A stretch of DNA of 64,000 nt from an uncultured Eubacterium sp. (GTDB taxonomy: Bacteria; Bacillota; Clostridia; Lachnospirales; Lachnospiraceae), in the NCBI GenBank assembly GCA_945939115.1, contig CAMEVC010000003.1, forward strand, positions 1 through 64,000. The letters are read 5' to 3'. The notes under the pieces were generated by a model. The model did not search any database and was not told where the DNA came from. It saw only the letters and a program-made list of their open reading frames with translations. The translations under genes were made by a program, and so were the position numbers. Below, in pieces: positions 44,186-52,858 of the stretch. How positions within the stretch are numbered: position 1 is the stretch's first letter; every line of letters starts with the position of its first letter.

Positions 44186-44407
44186 TTATTCTGAACGTCC
44201 CGTATAGATTACCTTACCGGTGTTCCATAATTCTGCTGTTCTCTTTGCAGCATCCAGTCTTTCAGCATCACTTTTAAATCCAAATGTTGCTGACTGACAT
44301 CCGCAATCCATACACATTACATAATAACCGCCATCTTCTTCCTCTAGTATAGAAGGCCCAAAGCATCTTGGACAATCCTCAAGCTCAATCATCTCGTAAA
44401 TCTCCAT
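44186..44407 (-). CDS. Lar-like zinc-ribbon protein
   Basis: A 73 aa protein with the restriction-alleviation (Lar-family) pattern: ELEDCPRCFGPSILEEEDGG, YVMCMDCGCQSATFG, and the terminal AAKRTAELWNTG. CPRC and CMDC are a four-cysteine zinc site. Such proteins are usually carried by phages and mobile elements. Whether it alleviates host restriction here is not known. A TATAAT-like -10 lies in the upstream gap. AGGAGAGG precedes the ATG. Confidence 0.8.
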   Translation of the reverse strand: MEIYEMIELEDCPRCFGPSILEEEDGGYYVMCMDCGCQSATFGFKSDAERLDAAKRTAELWNTGKVIYTGRSE

Positions 44408-44782
44408 GTTGCAACTCCTCTCCTATATTAACGCCAATTTAGTTGTACTCTTATTATACAACAAATATAACTTATTTCTTTATACATATTAAAGTTATTG
44501 ATAATATCAAAATTATCATAATTCCTATTCTGGCGTCAACTCTCTAAAATATGCTATTTGTTCTTCTGTAAAAGTTACACATGGTTTTCTAATTATTTCC
44601 AGGAACTGCAATTATACCATAGTAGGCGCAGTCTCTTATACTCAGGGCGCTTAGAATATGTATTATAATCCAACTCATTCAATTATAATTCTCCTGATAT
44701 TTTCTGTAGCAATCTTGCATTTGTAATTTCTACAAATGTATCATGCTTCTGAAAGAAAAATTTTCATATATGAATTTTAGGT
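44408..44782. other. intergenic region with promoter and gene-remnant traces
   Basis: About 375 bases. Near 44408-44480 it carries a probable minus-strand promoter (TATAAT within TTGTATAATAAG) for the zinc-ribbon gene. At about 44608-44525 the minus strand can encode a short tail, LQFLEIIRKPCVTFTEEQI..., ending in TAG with a stop just upstream, which looks like the 3' end of a deleted gene. The rest shows no gene. Confidence 0.4.
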
Positions 44783-45724
44783 TCAAATATCTCCATCTGT
44801 GTTTCCCTCCTCTTTTGACATTGTGAATATCGATTTTCCATTGTAGCAATCTGGACTTATCAGCCCCTGTCTATGACTATCTGGTTTAAAAAACTTAGTT
44901 TCGCCTACCGGAATCTCTACCCTGTTAAAGCTTATACTATAGCTTGTGTCATTCTTAATAACCGCTGTCTTAATATTGTCTGACCAACTATAGGTTTCCA
45001 TTATATCTTCCCATCCCCTTGGAAAATACCTAAAATCCAAGCTACATGGATCTTCTTCGCTTGCATATTTCATATACAAGACACTATCCTGGAACATACC
45101 ACTATGTAATACAGGTTTAACAACTCCCGTATAATCCCCCAAATGATAAGCAAGAAGACTACCTCCTCCAACATTAGATACTTCAATGTAAACGCAATCC
45201 TCATATTTGCATGCAATACTAATTAATCGTTCGTTCTCTTTCTGTTTCAGTTTAGCAATTTCATCCTGTCCCTGTATTTGTAATTCAATTATGTGATTCA
45301 AAAACACATCATTTGAATAATCTCCTGTTATCTTATAAACATCATCATAATAGGCAGTTCGTATTTTTGGATCTTCATACTCTTTTTTCATTTCTTGAAT
45401 TGAGAGTTTAGCCGTAGCAGCAATAATCTTGTCAATTATGCTCTCTGATTTATCCGCCTGGTGTGTCAGCTCCTCTATATGTTCAAAAACCACATTCCCA
45501 TACGGCCTTGTATTCATATATTTTAACGGACATACATAAATTGTATTTCTTGTTTCATATGTCAACACCTCGTCCTCAAATGTGTAATTCTCCAGCGATG
45601 AAGTTCTTGAAACATATACATTTTTCCCAAGGGATGGATGATTATCTGCTGTACCAGATAAGGAATACTGATCCCCATAAACATATAATTGCCAATTTGT
45701 CATATTTACTGTTGGTTTACTCAT
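44783..45724 (-). CDS. hypothetical protein, 313 aa
   Basis: I do not recognise a family. It is a soluble protein with no signal or membrane segment. The N-terminal third has alternating strands (NWQLYVYGDQYSLSGTADNHPSLG), the middle a helical stretch (LIQEMKK-type, KLKQKENERL) and the C-terminal half beta-rich with FNRVEIPVGETKFFKPDS. AGGTAGC lies before the ATG. Located between the zinc-ribbon gene and phosphoesterase genes of the accessory island. It may be a conflict-system component, but no catalytic motif is seen. Confidence 0.65.
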   Translation of the reverse strand: MSKPTVNMTNWQLYVYGDQYSLSGTADNHPSLGKNVYVSRTSSLENYTFEDEVLTYETRNTIYVCPLKYMNTRPYGNVVFEHIEELTHQADKSESIIDKIIAATAKLSIQEMKKEYEDPKIRTAYYDDVYKITGDYSNDVFLNHIIELQIQGQDEIAKLKQKENERLISIACKYEDCVYIEVSNVGGGSLLAYHLGDYTGVVKPVLHSGMFQDSVLYMKYASEEDPCSLDFRYFPRGWEDIMETYSWSDNIKTAVIKNDTSYSISFNRVEIPVGETKFFKPDSHRQGLISPDCYNGKSIFTMSKEEGNTDGDI

Positions 45725-45785
45725 AAGCTACCTCCGTTAAATTGTTGCACCACTTCCATATCTTTCCTCGCTCCATAAACGTATT

Positions 45786-46520
45786 TTATTGGCCTTGACG
45801 GCTACTCAAAGGAATTGGATCTTCATTTTCCAATGAATATACATCAACCTCTTTAAGCGGAAGATTCCGGTCTGCAATACGCGCAGGTCTTATATTGTAG
45901 AATTTAAAGAGCTGGTTGCCACAAATTCGAAATTTTTCTCCAGTACAAGTATTTTCAGCCACAAAAATTGTTCCGTTCTCCGCATTTTTCTCGCTAAAGC
46001 TTTCATTATTCCGAACTAATTCATTAAATGAGGCAGGAGTGTAATTATTAATACATGCGGCAGCATTGAGCGTTCTTTCTCGCTCTTGCATAAATTGATA
46101 TACATCGCCCACATCACCATGAATGTGACCATATATATGCCACGAACCATGTCTGGCCTTATTCCAGTCAGCAATAGGGAAATGACATAATACAATATGC
46201 TTATCTCCATCTGGTACATAAAGCATCTTATCAGCACTTTCTATATACTTTGCTGCATTTTCACACTCCAGTGTCACATTATCATGATTTCCGATAATCA
46301 AATGCTTATGCCCTTTTAGCTGACGCAAATACCAATCTGGCGTTTTCCCTGATCTATAGCAAAAATCACCCACAATAAATACATCATCGTCGTTAGATAC
46401 TCGTGAATTCCACAACTCAATTAAACAATGATCCATTTCCTCAACATCTAAAAATGGTCGATGATCGAAATTAATTACATTGGCATGTCCAAAATGTAAA
46501 TCGCTTATATATAAATTCAT
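45786..46520 (-). CDS. calcineurin-like metallophosphoesterase with C-terminal extension
   Basis: A 244 aa protein. The metallophosphoesterase motifs are all present in the first 170 residues: ISDLHFGHANV (D-x-H), IVGDFCYRS (GD), IIGNHDN (GNH), LCHFPIADW and IYGHIHGD (GHxH). The last about 75 residues (from about ENGTIFVAEN) are extra and of unknown fold. The family hydrolyses phosphomonoesters or diesters, including nucleotide ends. AAGGTGAG precedes the start. It is distinct from, but similar to, the phosphoesterases at 58.1 and 59.5 kb, so the island has several of these enzymes. Substrate unknown. Confidence 0.85.
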   Translation of the reverse strand: MNLYISDLHFGHANVINFDHRPFLDVEEMDHCLIELWNSRVSNDDDVFIVGDFCYRSGKTPDWYLRQLKGHKHLIIGNHDNVTLECENAAKYIESADKMLYVPDGDKHIVLCHFPIADWNKARHGSWHIYGHIHGDVGDVYQFMQERERTLNAAACINNYTPASFNELVRNNESFSEKNAENGTIFVAENTCTGEKFRICGNQLFKFYNIRPARIADRNLPLKEVDVYSLENEDPIPLSSRQGQ

Positions 46521-46541
46521 AAACTCACCTTCTTATCTTTT

Positions 46542-46945
46542 TCATCCCGCATCGCCCGGGATATCTGCAAATACTCTACTAATCTGTTTTTCTGATAGTG
46601 TTCTATCATCCAATAATTTTCTTTCTTCAAACATCTCCTCTTCAGTATTAAATATTTCTGCCACCTGCCATACATACGATTCAATGCTTGTTCCCTTGAA
46701 AGCCGCTGCATCATCGGAAGAATCCGGCATCCCTTCCACTTTTTTATTAATACAAAGCTGTCTTTTGATGGTCTAATGCTTATTAACCTATGAGGATTTA
46801 TCCTTTCCTCAATTTTCTTAGGTTTAATAATCGGATAGCCTTTCTTTCTCATTTCTAAGATTAAGTGAATAAGCTTATCATAATTATCAACCTTATTATC
46901 AAAGCATAGATCAAGGTAGAATCTATCATTATATGCATAACATTA
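46542..46945 (-). pseudogene. broken gene of unknown family
   Basis: Reading frames split a single protein: about 46945-46730 gives NDRFYLDLCFDNKVDNYDK... then LEMRKKGYPIIKPKKIEERINPHRLISI..., and a different frame (46739-46542) continues KGTSIESYVWQVAEIF... to IFNTEEEMFEERKLL and ends FADIPGDAG. The upstream half lacks a start codon in frame and the two halves are shifted, so it is damaged at least twice. The family is unknown. It directly precedes the phosphoesterase gene at 46520. Confidence 0.6.
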
Positions 46946-46963
46946 TAAATCTACTTTCTATGG

Positions 46964-47818
46964 TCAAAAACGTTCTATCATATTCCCAAACATACGATTA
47001 AATATCTCATAATTAGATTCATCTCTTGGAGAGCAATACACCGCAAATTCAATCGCCTTAAAAGAATATAGGTACTTCTCGATTACATTCTTAGTCGCCT
47101 TCGCCACGACTTCAGGGTTATTCTCAAAAGCACCACATCCAAATGCTCCCAAAATGATAGCCTCATTTCCCTCGGCTAAGGCTATATCCATTATTCTTGT
47201 CAGCCTTTTCTCATGTAAGGCCTGAAGATCTTCATCTAACATTTTCACCTTTTTAATACCATCGCATGTGTTCATACTGTTACTTGGCATCTGCCTTAGA
47301 TTCGGTGCTGCACATGTAATAACGTTAACTGAATACCAGTCCTCCTCTTTCATAAGAACAGGTGATGCAGTGTCAGTCTTTATTACAACTACTCCTTGTG
47401 TATATATGCAATCGTCGTTATGCACCGGATCTTGTGTCATTATATGTGGTGTATAAAAACCTGCCCACATATCTGGCGAATTCAAGTTAAAATACAAAGT
47501 TGAACATCTACACAGACATTCTTCCTGAGCTGAGCTACCTTTTACTACTCCACCACCCGGCGTAGTAGCACTGGCAAAATTATGAACGCAAGTCTTGTAA
47601 TTCTTATAATGAGACGCTGCTTCATATGACCTCTTTTTAGACACAACCACTTTGGCTTTATCTGAATATTTCTCTCTTGTAGGTGCACTAAACTCATCTG
47701 CCTCTAAAATCAACCTCTGACTTGCAGAAGATTGTTTTATTGCATCTTTAAGTTTCTCATCTGTTTTGCATATTGCTTCTGTTTCATTAAAAATAATGAC
47801 ATTTTCTTCTCTACTCAT
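46964..47818 (-). CDS. TIGR02452-type PARG-like protein (copy 1)
   Basis: A 284 aa protein of the microbial poly(ADP-ribose) glycohydrolase-like family (macro fold). The catalytic signature GGG-x7-QEE is complete: PGGGVVKGSSAQEECLCR at about residues 87-104, with the preceding HNFASAT. Further blocks are HNDDCIY and ILGAFGCGAFENNP. These enzymes remove ADP-ribose groups; the two consecutive Glu serve in catalysis. The start is ATG 47818, with GGAGG upstream. It is one of three copies in the window: an intact one at 57.2 kb and a broken one at 49 kb. It is followed on the same strand by the frameshifted gene and a phosphoesterase. Confidence 0.88.
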   Translation of the reverse strand: MSREENVIIFNETEAICKTDEKLKDAIKQSSASQRLILEADEFSAPTREKYSDKAKVVVSKKRSYEAASHYKNYKTCVHNFASATTPGGGVVKGSSAQEECLCRCSTLYFNLNSPDMWAGFYTPHIMTQDPVHNDDCIYTQGVVVIKTDTASPVLMKEEDWYSVNVITCAAPNLRQMPSNSMNTCDGIKKVKMLDEDLQALHEKRLTRIMDIALAEGNEAIILGAFGCGAFENNPEVVAKATKNVIEKYLYSFKAIEFAVYCSPRDESNYEIFNRMFGNMIERF

Positions 47819-47850
47819 TTTTATCCTCCAATTACGCATTTAATAAATTG

Positions 47851-48621
47851 CTAATATCCAATTGCGTTGGCACTTACCGCTAAACAAAGTGCCTCTATGT
47901 ATTTATTATAACTTGATACCCTTGTCTTTAATCCCGAGTTATCATGCATTTCTCCTTTAGTTGGAATGCAAAAACTAAAGCACTCAAATCCATTACTGCC
48001 ATAAACACATGTTTCGTCATCCTCATAATTCATTTCTAATTTCCACTTGAAATCAGATTTATTCATTACTTCCTTTACTTGTCTTGTCCACATGCCACTA
48101 TTACAACTATTCTCTAATGAAAATGTGTTTTTCCCCTCATATCCTCGAAATGTTACATCAGTCACAATTACATTGGCGCAAGTTTTGCTATCACGCAAAT
48201 ACTTGCACAAATCCTTGGCCCCCTTCATTCCATATTCTTCATTTCCTGTAAATGCAATTACAACATTATCTGGAAGTCTGTTTTCTAACATAAGTGTTAA
48301 TACAGCTGCATTTGTGATGCTATTATCATAAGTTCCACAAAGCTTCTTTTCCTCTCGTATCTCTGAAAAAGGCCTGGTAATGTGCTTATGTGTATCTATA
48401 TGACTGGAAATTACAATGACAGAGCCTTCCATCTCGATAATCGGCTTCTTTGAATACAAATAACATAAACCGATTACTGTCACTTTATAATCTGTATCCT
48501 TGAGTAATTCTTCTATTAACTCAAGTTTTTGTATTTCTCCTTGAACGAATTGTCCGTTAATATCATGATTAATTTTACTTGCAACTTCATTTAAAAGATT
48601 AATTCTTTCTTTTATTTCCAT
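47851..48621 (-). CDS. zinc-dependent M28/M42-like aminopeptidase
   Basis: A 256 aa soluble protein with the metal and catalytic pattern of M28/M42 peptidases: VIVISSHIDTHKH (metal His/Asp), GTYDNSITNAAVL (bridging Asp), FTGNEEYGMKGAK (catalytic Glu and metal Glu), ANVIVTDVTF (metal Asp) and a late GEMHDNSG (metal His). Exact family within clan MH is unclear. It is shorter than typical and has no signal peptide. AAGGAGTA precedes the ATG. It lies upstream of the PARG-like gene on the same strand, 32 bases apart, so one operon is likely. A peptidase beside ADP-ribose enzymes is unusual; its role is unknown. Confidence 0.75.
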   Translation of the reverse strand: MEIKERINLLNEVASKINHDINGQFVQGEIQKLELIEELLKDTDYKVTVIGLCYLYSKKPIIEMEGSVIVISSHIDTHKHITRPFSEIREEKKLCGTYDNSITNAAVLTLMLENRLPDNVVIAFTGNEEYGMKGAKDLCKYLRDSKTCANVIVTDVTFRGYEGKNTFSLENSCNSGMWTRQVKEVMNKSDFKWKLEMNYEDDETCVYGSNGFECFSFCIPTKGEMHDNSGLKTRVSSYNKYIEALCLAVSANAIGY

Positions 48622-48737
48622 ATCCGTACTCCTTATTCCATTAAAATAATTATACCTTAATTATAGATTTAAAAAAACTACTATGCACTAAACCTATGGT
48701 TTAATGATTATCGCTCCTCCTGTACCAATCATCTGCC

Positions 48738-48955
48738 TCATTTTGCTAGAAGGAGATCCTCTATTTTCTCATTTCCGTAGAAGTAATTCCCTACACGTAC
48801 AGTTCCCCCCAATTCAGTAATTTTCTCTGTAATATAATCAAGCACCTTGCTTAGGAATACCACAGCATCAACTTCTTCAATTCCAAGCTTCTCAAGGCAA
48901 AGTTCACAATAACCCCAGCAACATATTTCCCCTGAACTCTTTCTGTAGCAATGAT
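48738..48955 (-). pseudogene. C-terminal fragment of the 354 aa unknown protein
   Basis: The reading frame ends YCELCLEKLGIEE...VVFLSKVLDYITEKI...LGGTVRVGNYFYGNEKIEDLL, matching the C-terminus of the protein at 56061-57125 almost residue for residue. The rest is missing: only a short piece of its centre (about TERVQGKYVAG, in another frame) precedes, joined by two deletions. The 5' end is fused to the broken PARG gene. Confidence 0.85.
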
Positions 48956-49662
48956 TCGTAATTCTGTTCATCCCTAGGCGAACAATATATGGCAAATTCA
49001 ATTACTTCAAAGCAATCCGCATACTTTGCCACAACTTCTTTTGAGACCCTAGCTACCACTTCTGGATTTTTATCAAAAATTCCACATCCAAATGCCCCTA
49101 AAACCACTAGTTCATTACCGCCGGCCACAGCAACATCCATAATTCTGCTAAGCCTTTTAACCTGTAATCATATAATTCTTTGTCAGATAACTTAACATTT
49201 TTCATATCATCACCCGTATTCATGGCATTACTCGGCATCATATGCAAATTTGGAGTTGCACAAGTTATAACATTAACCTGATACCAATCTGCTTCCGGCA
49301 TTAACTTTGGTTCTGCAGTATCAGTTTTAAAAACGGTCACCTTTGGCGTGTATATACAATCATCATTATGAAGAGGATTCTGAGCATTTCTATGTGGCAA
49401 ATAAAATCCTGCCCACATACTTTTTCCCCTTTATATGCTGATGCTGCTTCATAAGTTTTTTTCTAGAATTAAGAATGTCCGCATTTTTCTTACTCTTTTC
49501 CTCTGTACCATTTGTTATCGACATCATATCGCTTACACTCATATACTCCGGAATTGCAATCTGATGACTGCTAGAGTATTTCACAGTTTCACTCAAAATT
49601 TTATTGTTCTTTACCTGTTTTTCTGTATCCAAGAAAACCTGCAAATTTTCTTCTCTTCCCAT
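48955..49662 (-). pseudogene. broken TIGR02452 PARG-like gene (copy 2)
   Basis: Pieces in three frames together match the intact protein at 57211-58068. The N-terminal part (MGREENLQVFLDTEKQVKNN...) runs to about residue 80, with a frameshift in a poly-A run near 49470. A deletion of about 121 bp then removes the segment with the GGG-x7-QEE catalytic signature; the join lies at TATGTG, a sequence that occurs at both edges in the intact copy. The MWAGFY...VNVITCATPN part follows, then a second frameshift near 49130 and a terminal VLGAFGCGIFDKNPEV...CSPRDEQNYE. No active enzyme can be made. Confidence 0.9.
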
Positions 49663-49666
49663 CTTT

Positions 49667-50668
49667 TTACTCCTGCACTTTACGTAAAATCTCTGATTTG
49701 CAAATATGCTTATACAAACAGTTCTCTTCTTTTACTAAAATGTCATAAGAAGGTTCGAGATTTTGATCAAAAGTACCATAAGCGTCCACAATTTCTATCA
49801 TTCCAGTCTTTTTATCGTTTGGTTCCCATCCCCATTTAACCATATCCCCACACTGATATTTCGGCTTGCCTAAAATCGGTATATCCAATAAATTTCCTTC
49901 TAGATTCCCATCGATTTTCGTAATTGCATAATACAAAAGAGTATGTTTATCATCTACACATCTATCCTCATGATAATGTCCAAAAAAACAATGCTTATAC
50001 TGCGTCTTTTCTTCAATTTCTTGTAAATAATCTGTAAGAATATCAGCCTTCAATAAATGACCTGGTCCTTTATCAAGCATCTTCTGCACTGTAGTTGAAC
50101 AGCAATGGGAAAGAATATAATCCACTTTGTAATTACATTTAGCTAGGTTATTTCTTCCTTCTTCCATTTCCTCATCACTTGGCAGTTCCTGTTCCCACCA
50201 TGATTCATGTCTTATTCTAAATGGCAATCCACTCCTGATAGCCTTACGACGATCATTATCATAATCAATGTCGTCCCTATCCAGAATACCACCTTGCACA
50301 TCGTGAGAAGATGCTCCACCAAATGTAAAAAAACTTTTTCCTTCTATTTCAAATACCTGACCACGTTCTAGAAGAATAACCTTGTCCCTTACAATATGGC
50401 GAACCTTTCCTCCATGCCATTCTTCAATCGGATATTCCTCTATCATGTCATAATTCTCATGATTTCCCTGAATCCAAAGAATAGAATATTTCTTCTCAGC
50501 AAAATTTTTACAATTATAATCAAATGTTCTATCCTTTGCCCAGCAAAGTCCAAAATCGCCACAAACAATCACATAATCTTTTTCGTCCAGTTCAATGCCT
50601 TGTTTTTTCATTCTCTTATTAGAGAATCTTCCATACTCTCCATGTGTATCTCCGGTAATACATATCAT
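49667..50668 (-). CDS. calcineurin-like metallophosphoesterase, 333 aa (duplicate A)
   Basis: Full set of metallophosphoesterase motifs: ITGDTHGEYGRF, VCGDFGLCW, IQGNHENYD, FGGASSHD, YILSHCC and FFGHYHED. The C-terminal about 80 residues (from KPKYQCGDMVKWGW) look like a small SH3-like barrel and diverge most from the paralogue at 58072-59064. It directly precedes the broken PARG gene (gap 4 bases) and follows a truncated phosphoesterase gene by 10 bases. This is the only intact gene of the decayed duplicate. RBS AGGTAGGTGAC lies before the ATG. Substrate unknown. Confidence 0.85.
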   Translation of the reverse strand: MICITGDTHGEYGRFSNKRMKKQGIELDEKDYVIVCGDFGLCWAKDRTFDYNCKNFAEKKYSILWIQGNHENYDMIEEYPIEEWHGGKVRHIVRDKVILLERGQVFEIEGKSFFTFGGASSHDVQGGILDRDDIDYDNDRRKAIRSGLPFRIRHESWWEQELPSDEEMEEGRNNLAKCNYKVDYILSHCCSTTVQKMLDKGPGHLLKADILTDYLQEIEEKTQYKHCFFGHYHEDRCVDDKHTLLYYAITKIDGNLEGNLLDIPILGKPKYQCGDMVKWGWEPNDKKTGMIEIVDAYGTFDQNLEPSYDILVKEENCLYKHICKSEILRKVQE

Positions 50669-50678
50669 AATTTGTCAC

Positions 50679-50920
50679 CTACCTTTGTTGTGCTGTTCTT
50701 TCAAAAAGTTCCTTTAAGGATCTTGGCTCATAATTCATCCACGGCTTCATACAACCCACATTTATAGCAACAACATCCTTCTCATGCGTATGTCTGCACT
50801 CATTCGAATTCATTTCAGCAAGACAATTCTGATAATACCGATCCTCCCCGCTGTCATGTGTATGTCCATATAAAAGAATAGTTCCTCTTCCCATCTTCTT
50901 CCAGCTGAAGATAGGATACT
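50679..50920 (-). pseudogene. 3' fragment of the 192 aa metallophosphoesterase gene
   Basis: It encodes only the last about 75 residues (MGRGTILLYGHTHDSGEDRYYQNC...SLKELFERTAQQR), nearly identical to the end of the intact protein at 59523-60101. DNA similarity starts abruptly near 50920, within the FSWKK codons, marking the edge of the duplicated block. The metal motifs upstream of GHTH are absent. Confidence 0.9.
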
Positions 50921-50973
50921 GTAATATTTATCTCAAGTAAAATAGTGTAAAAAAATATCATTTACAAGAAGAA

Positions 50974-51027
50974 AATAAGCCATAATCCCTAAAGTTTTTA
51001 GCTTTAAGAATTACAGCTTATTTTTTT
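50974..51027 (+). terminator. orphan hairpin terminator
   Basis: A long imperfect stem (AATAAGC..ATAATCCCTAAAG / CTTTAAGAATTA.AGCTTATT) followed by seven T on the plus strand. No plus-strand gene precedes it, so it may be a leftover of a lost gene; it may also act on the minus strand. Confidence 0.55.
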
Positions 51028-51088
51028 AAGAACATATAAATAGTGCGGAAAAATAATTATATAAAAACAATTTACCTTAATTTGAGAC

Positions 51089-51115
51089 AAAAAAATAAGG
51101 AGTAAAAACTCCTTA
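51089..51115 (-). terminator. terminator of the AAA ATPase gene
   Basis: Perfect stem TAAGGAGT / ACTCCTTA with an AAAA loop; on the minus strand it is followed by seven T. Confidence 0.85.
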
Positions 51116-51152
51116 CTAATTTTGTATATATTTGATTTGTATATATTGAATA

Positions 51153-52646
51153 TTATCTATCCGGTATAACAGGGTTTAAATCCTCATCAAATACCTTAAC
51201 TGCATATTTTTCATCAAGCCATCTATCAGTTAAAATATCTTCAATATTTACATAGTCAACCGGATAACTGTTATTATCAAATATAGGTCCGTTATACGCT
51301 ATCAGCTTATGGACAAATTCGATATTCAAATCCTTTTGTATCTGATTGCAGAAATTATCATCTAATAGATAGGCAGCCTGTCTTTCTACTTTTTCAGAAG
51401 AATTCTTAACTTCAATAGCTATTGCATCTCTGGTATCTTTATTTATTAATATCAGGTCTATTTCTTTTCCTGTAGAGTCATCTCTGTATTTTGTTACTTC
51501 ATAATTGGACAATTTCTTTTCCTTAACAAGATTTACATATAATATATCCTCTATCATCTGTCCTCTGATATCCTGTTTTAATTTATTTATAATTATATTC
51601 TGCTCTTTAGTTGTATAATCCATTCTGGCTAAGACCCGTCTTAAAAAAGACACCGTATCTTCCATCTGCGAATACCTTAATCCCGGCTGTGTAAAGATAT
51701 AATCGTCATTATCTTTAACTAAAATATCCATCTTTATAAGATAATCAGTAAGTATCTGTACACTCTTCTTATCAAGCCCTATATTATCATCCATTATATG
51801 AAGTCTGCCTTTTAAATAAGGCTCAAGTTTATCTTTATCTAAAGGAGTTATTTCATGCTTTATTAATAAATCATTTAATGAGCCTAAATCATGTGATTCA
51901 AAGGAATTAATAATAGTCTTATATGAAAAGCTCCTATTTGATAATTCAATAATCTTCCTTAACGCAGAGCTGATTTCTTCAATTGAATATCTGGATATAA
52001 GATAATTCCGTTTATTATTCCATTTTAGAATACTGTTTGATACATTGTCTACAATTGCTGAATTTATATAAGACAAATAACCGCCATCTTCATTATAAAA
52101 TAAAGAACCGTCTGTCATAGTTCCACCATAATTTAAGTATTCATTAAAGCTCTTATCAAAGATATAATTCCACTCTTTATATGGGATATATGTTGTATGT
52201 ACTAATTTACATCTATCGTATAACTCATTATTAGAAGCTAAATAAAATCCTAATGAATCTGTTCCGGCTAAAATTATTTTCTTTCCTGAATATGTGAATA
52301 AATCATATAAAACACTGCTTGTATTTATAAAGTTATTAACTTTTGTCACTTCATCAATAAAAATGTACTTCTTATCATTATTCTTTATACATTCTATAAT
52401 ATCAGACATATCATCGTTTATATTACATATTATTCTAAGACAATCTGAATAATCATTTAATTCAGCTATACTTTGGTCAATAAGTGTAGTTTTACCTGTC
52501 CTTCTTAACCCATATAAACATAAAACATTCTTATCATCTGAATTCAGATAATTGAAACAATCACTAAAACAGTATCTCTTTTTATAAGCTGCTATTCCTG
52601 ATTGTTCTATGTATTTTCTTAAGCTATCCCCATTTAATACAATCAT
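51153..52646 (-). CDS. AAA ATPase with DUF4143-type C-terminal domain
   Basis: A 497 aa protein of the AAA_14/DUF4143 group. The N-terminal ATPase has Walker A LYGLRRTGKTT (about residues 43-53) and Walker B KKYIFIDEV; LAGTDSLGF is the sensor region. The C-terminal DUF4143 half is predicted nuclease-like, with EIDLILINKD and IAIEVKNS (a D/E...ExK pattern as in PD-(D/E)XK folds). The ATG at 52646 is preceded by AAAGGAAAC. Such proteins are frequent in bacterial genomes and linked to mobile regions, with role unknown. Codon use is more AT-rich than that of core genes here, as is the small-gene cluster upstream. Confidence 0.85.
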   Translation of the reverse strand: MIVLNGDSLRKYIEQSGIAAYKKRYCFSDCFNYLNSDDKNVLCLYGLRRTGKTTLIDQSIAELNDYSDCLRIICNINDDMSDIIECIKNNDKKYIFIDEVTKVNNFINTSSVLYDLFTYSGKKIILAGTDSLGFYLASNNELYDRCKLVHTTYIPYKEWNYIFDKSFNEYLNYGGTMTDGSLFYNEDGGYLSYINSAIVDNVSNSILKWNNKRNYLISRYSIEEISSALRKIIELSNRSFSYKTIINSFESHDLGSLNDLLIKHEITPLDKDKLEPYLKGRLHIMDDNIGLDKKSVQILTDYLIKMDILVKDNDDYIFTQPGLRYSQMEDTVSFLRRVLARMDYTTKEQNIIINKLKQDIRGQMIEDILYVNLVKEKKLSNYEVTKYRDDSTGKEIDLILINKDTRDAIAIEVKNSSEKVERQAAYLLDDNFCNQIQKDLNIEFVHKLIAYNGPIFDNNSYPVDYVNIEDILTDRWLDEKYAVKVFDEDLNPVIPDR

Positions 52647-52832
52647 AATGTTTCCTTTCTGTCTATAATTCTTATACATATATTATCACATTTTTTATCA
52701 TATGAATACTTAAAAAGATACCTTTATAATTTACAAAAAGGCACTAAAAATCTATATTTAAGTAGTGTAGACAGGTTTATCTAAAATTAACATAAAATCT
52801 ATATTATCTGTAAATTTATAAAAAAATACAAC

Positions 52833-52858
52833 AAAAAAGGAGCTTAATGCAGCTCCTT
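52833..52858 (-). terminator. terminator of the broken HEPN-like gene
   Basis: AAGGAGCT / AGCTCCTT stem, 6-base loop, followed on the minus strand by six T. It overlaps the original stop codon. Confidence 0.8.

Noticed and set aside
46542..46852. Two separate overlapping small genes
   Set aside because: Continuity of sense and opposite halves in different frames fit one broken gene better; no good start for either.
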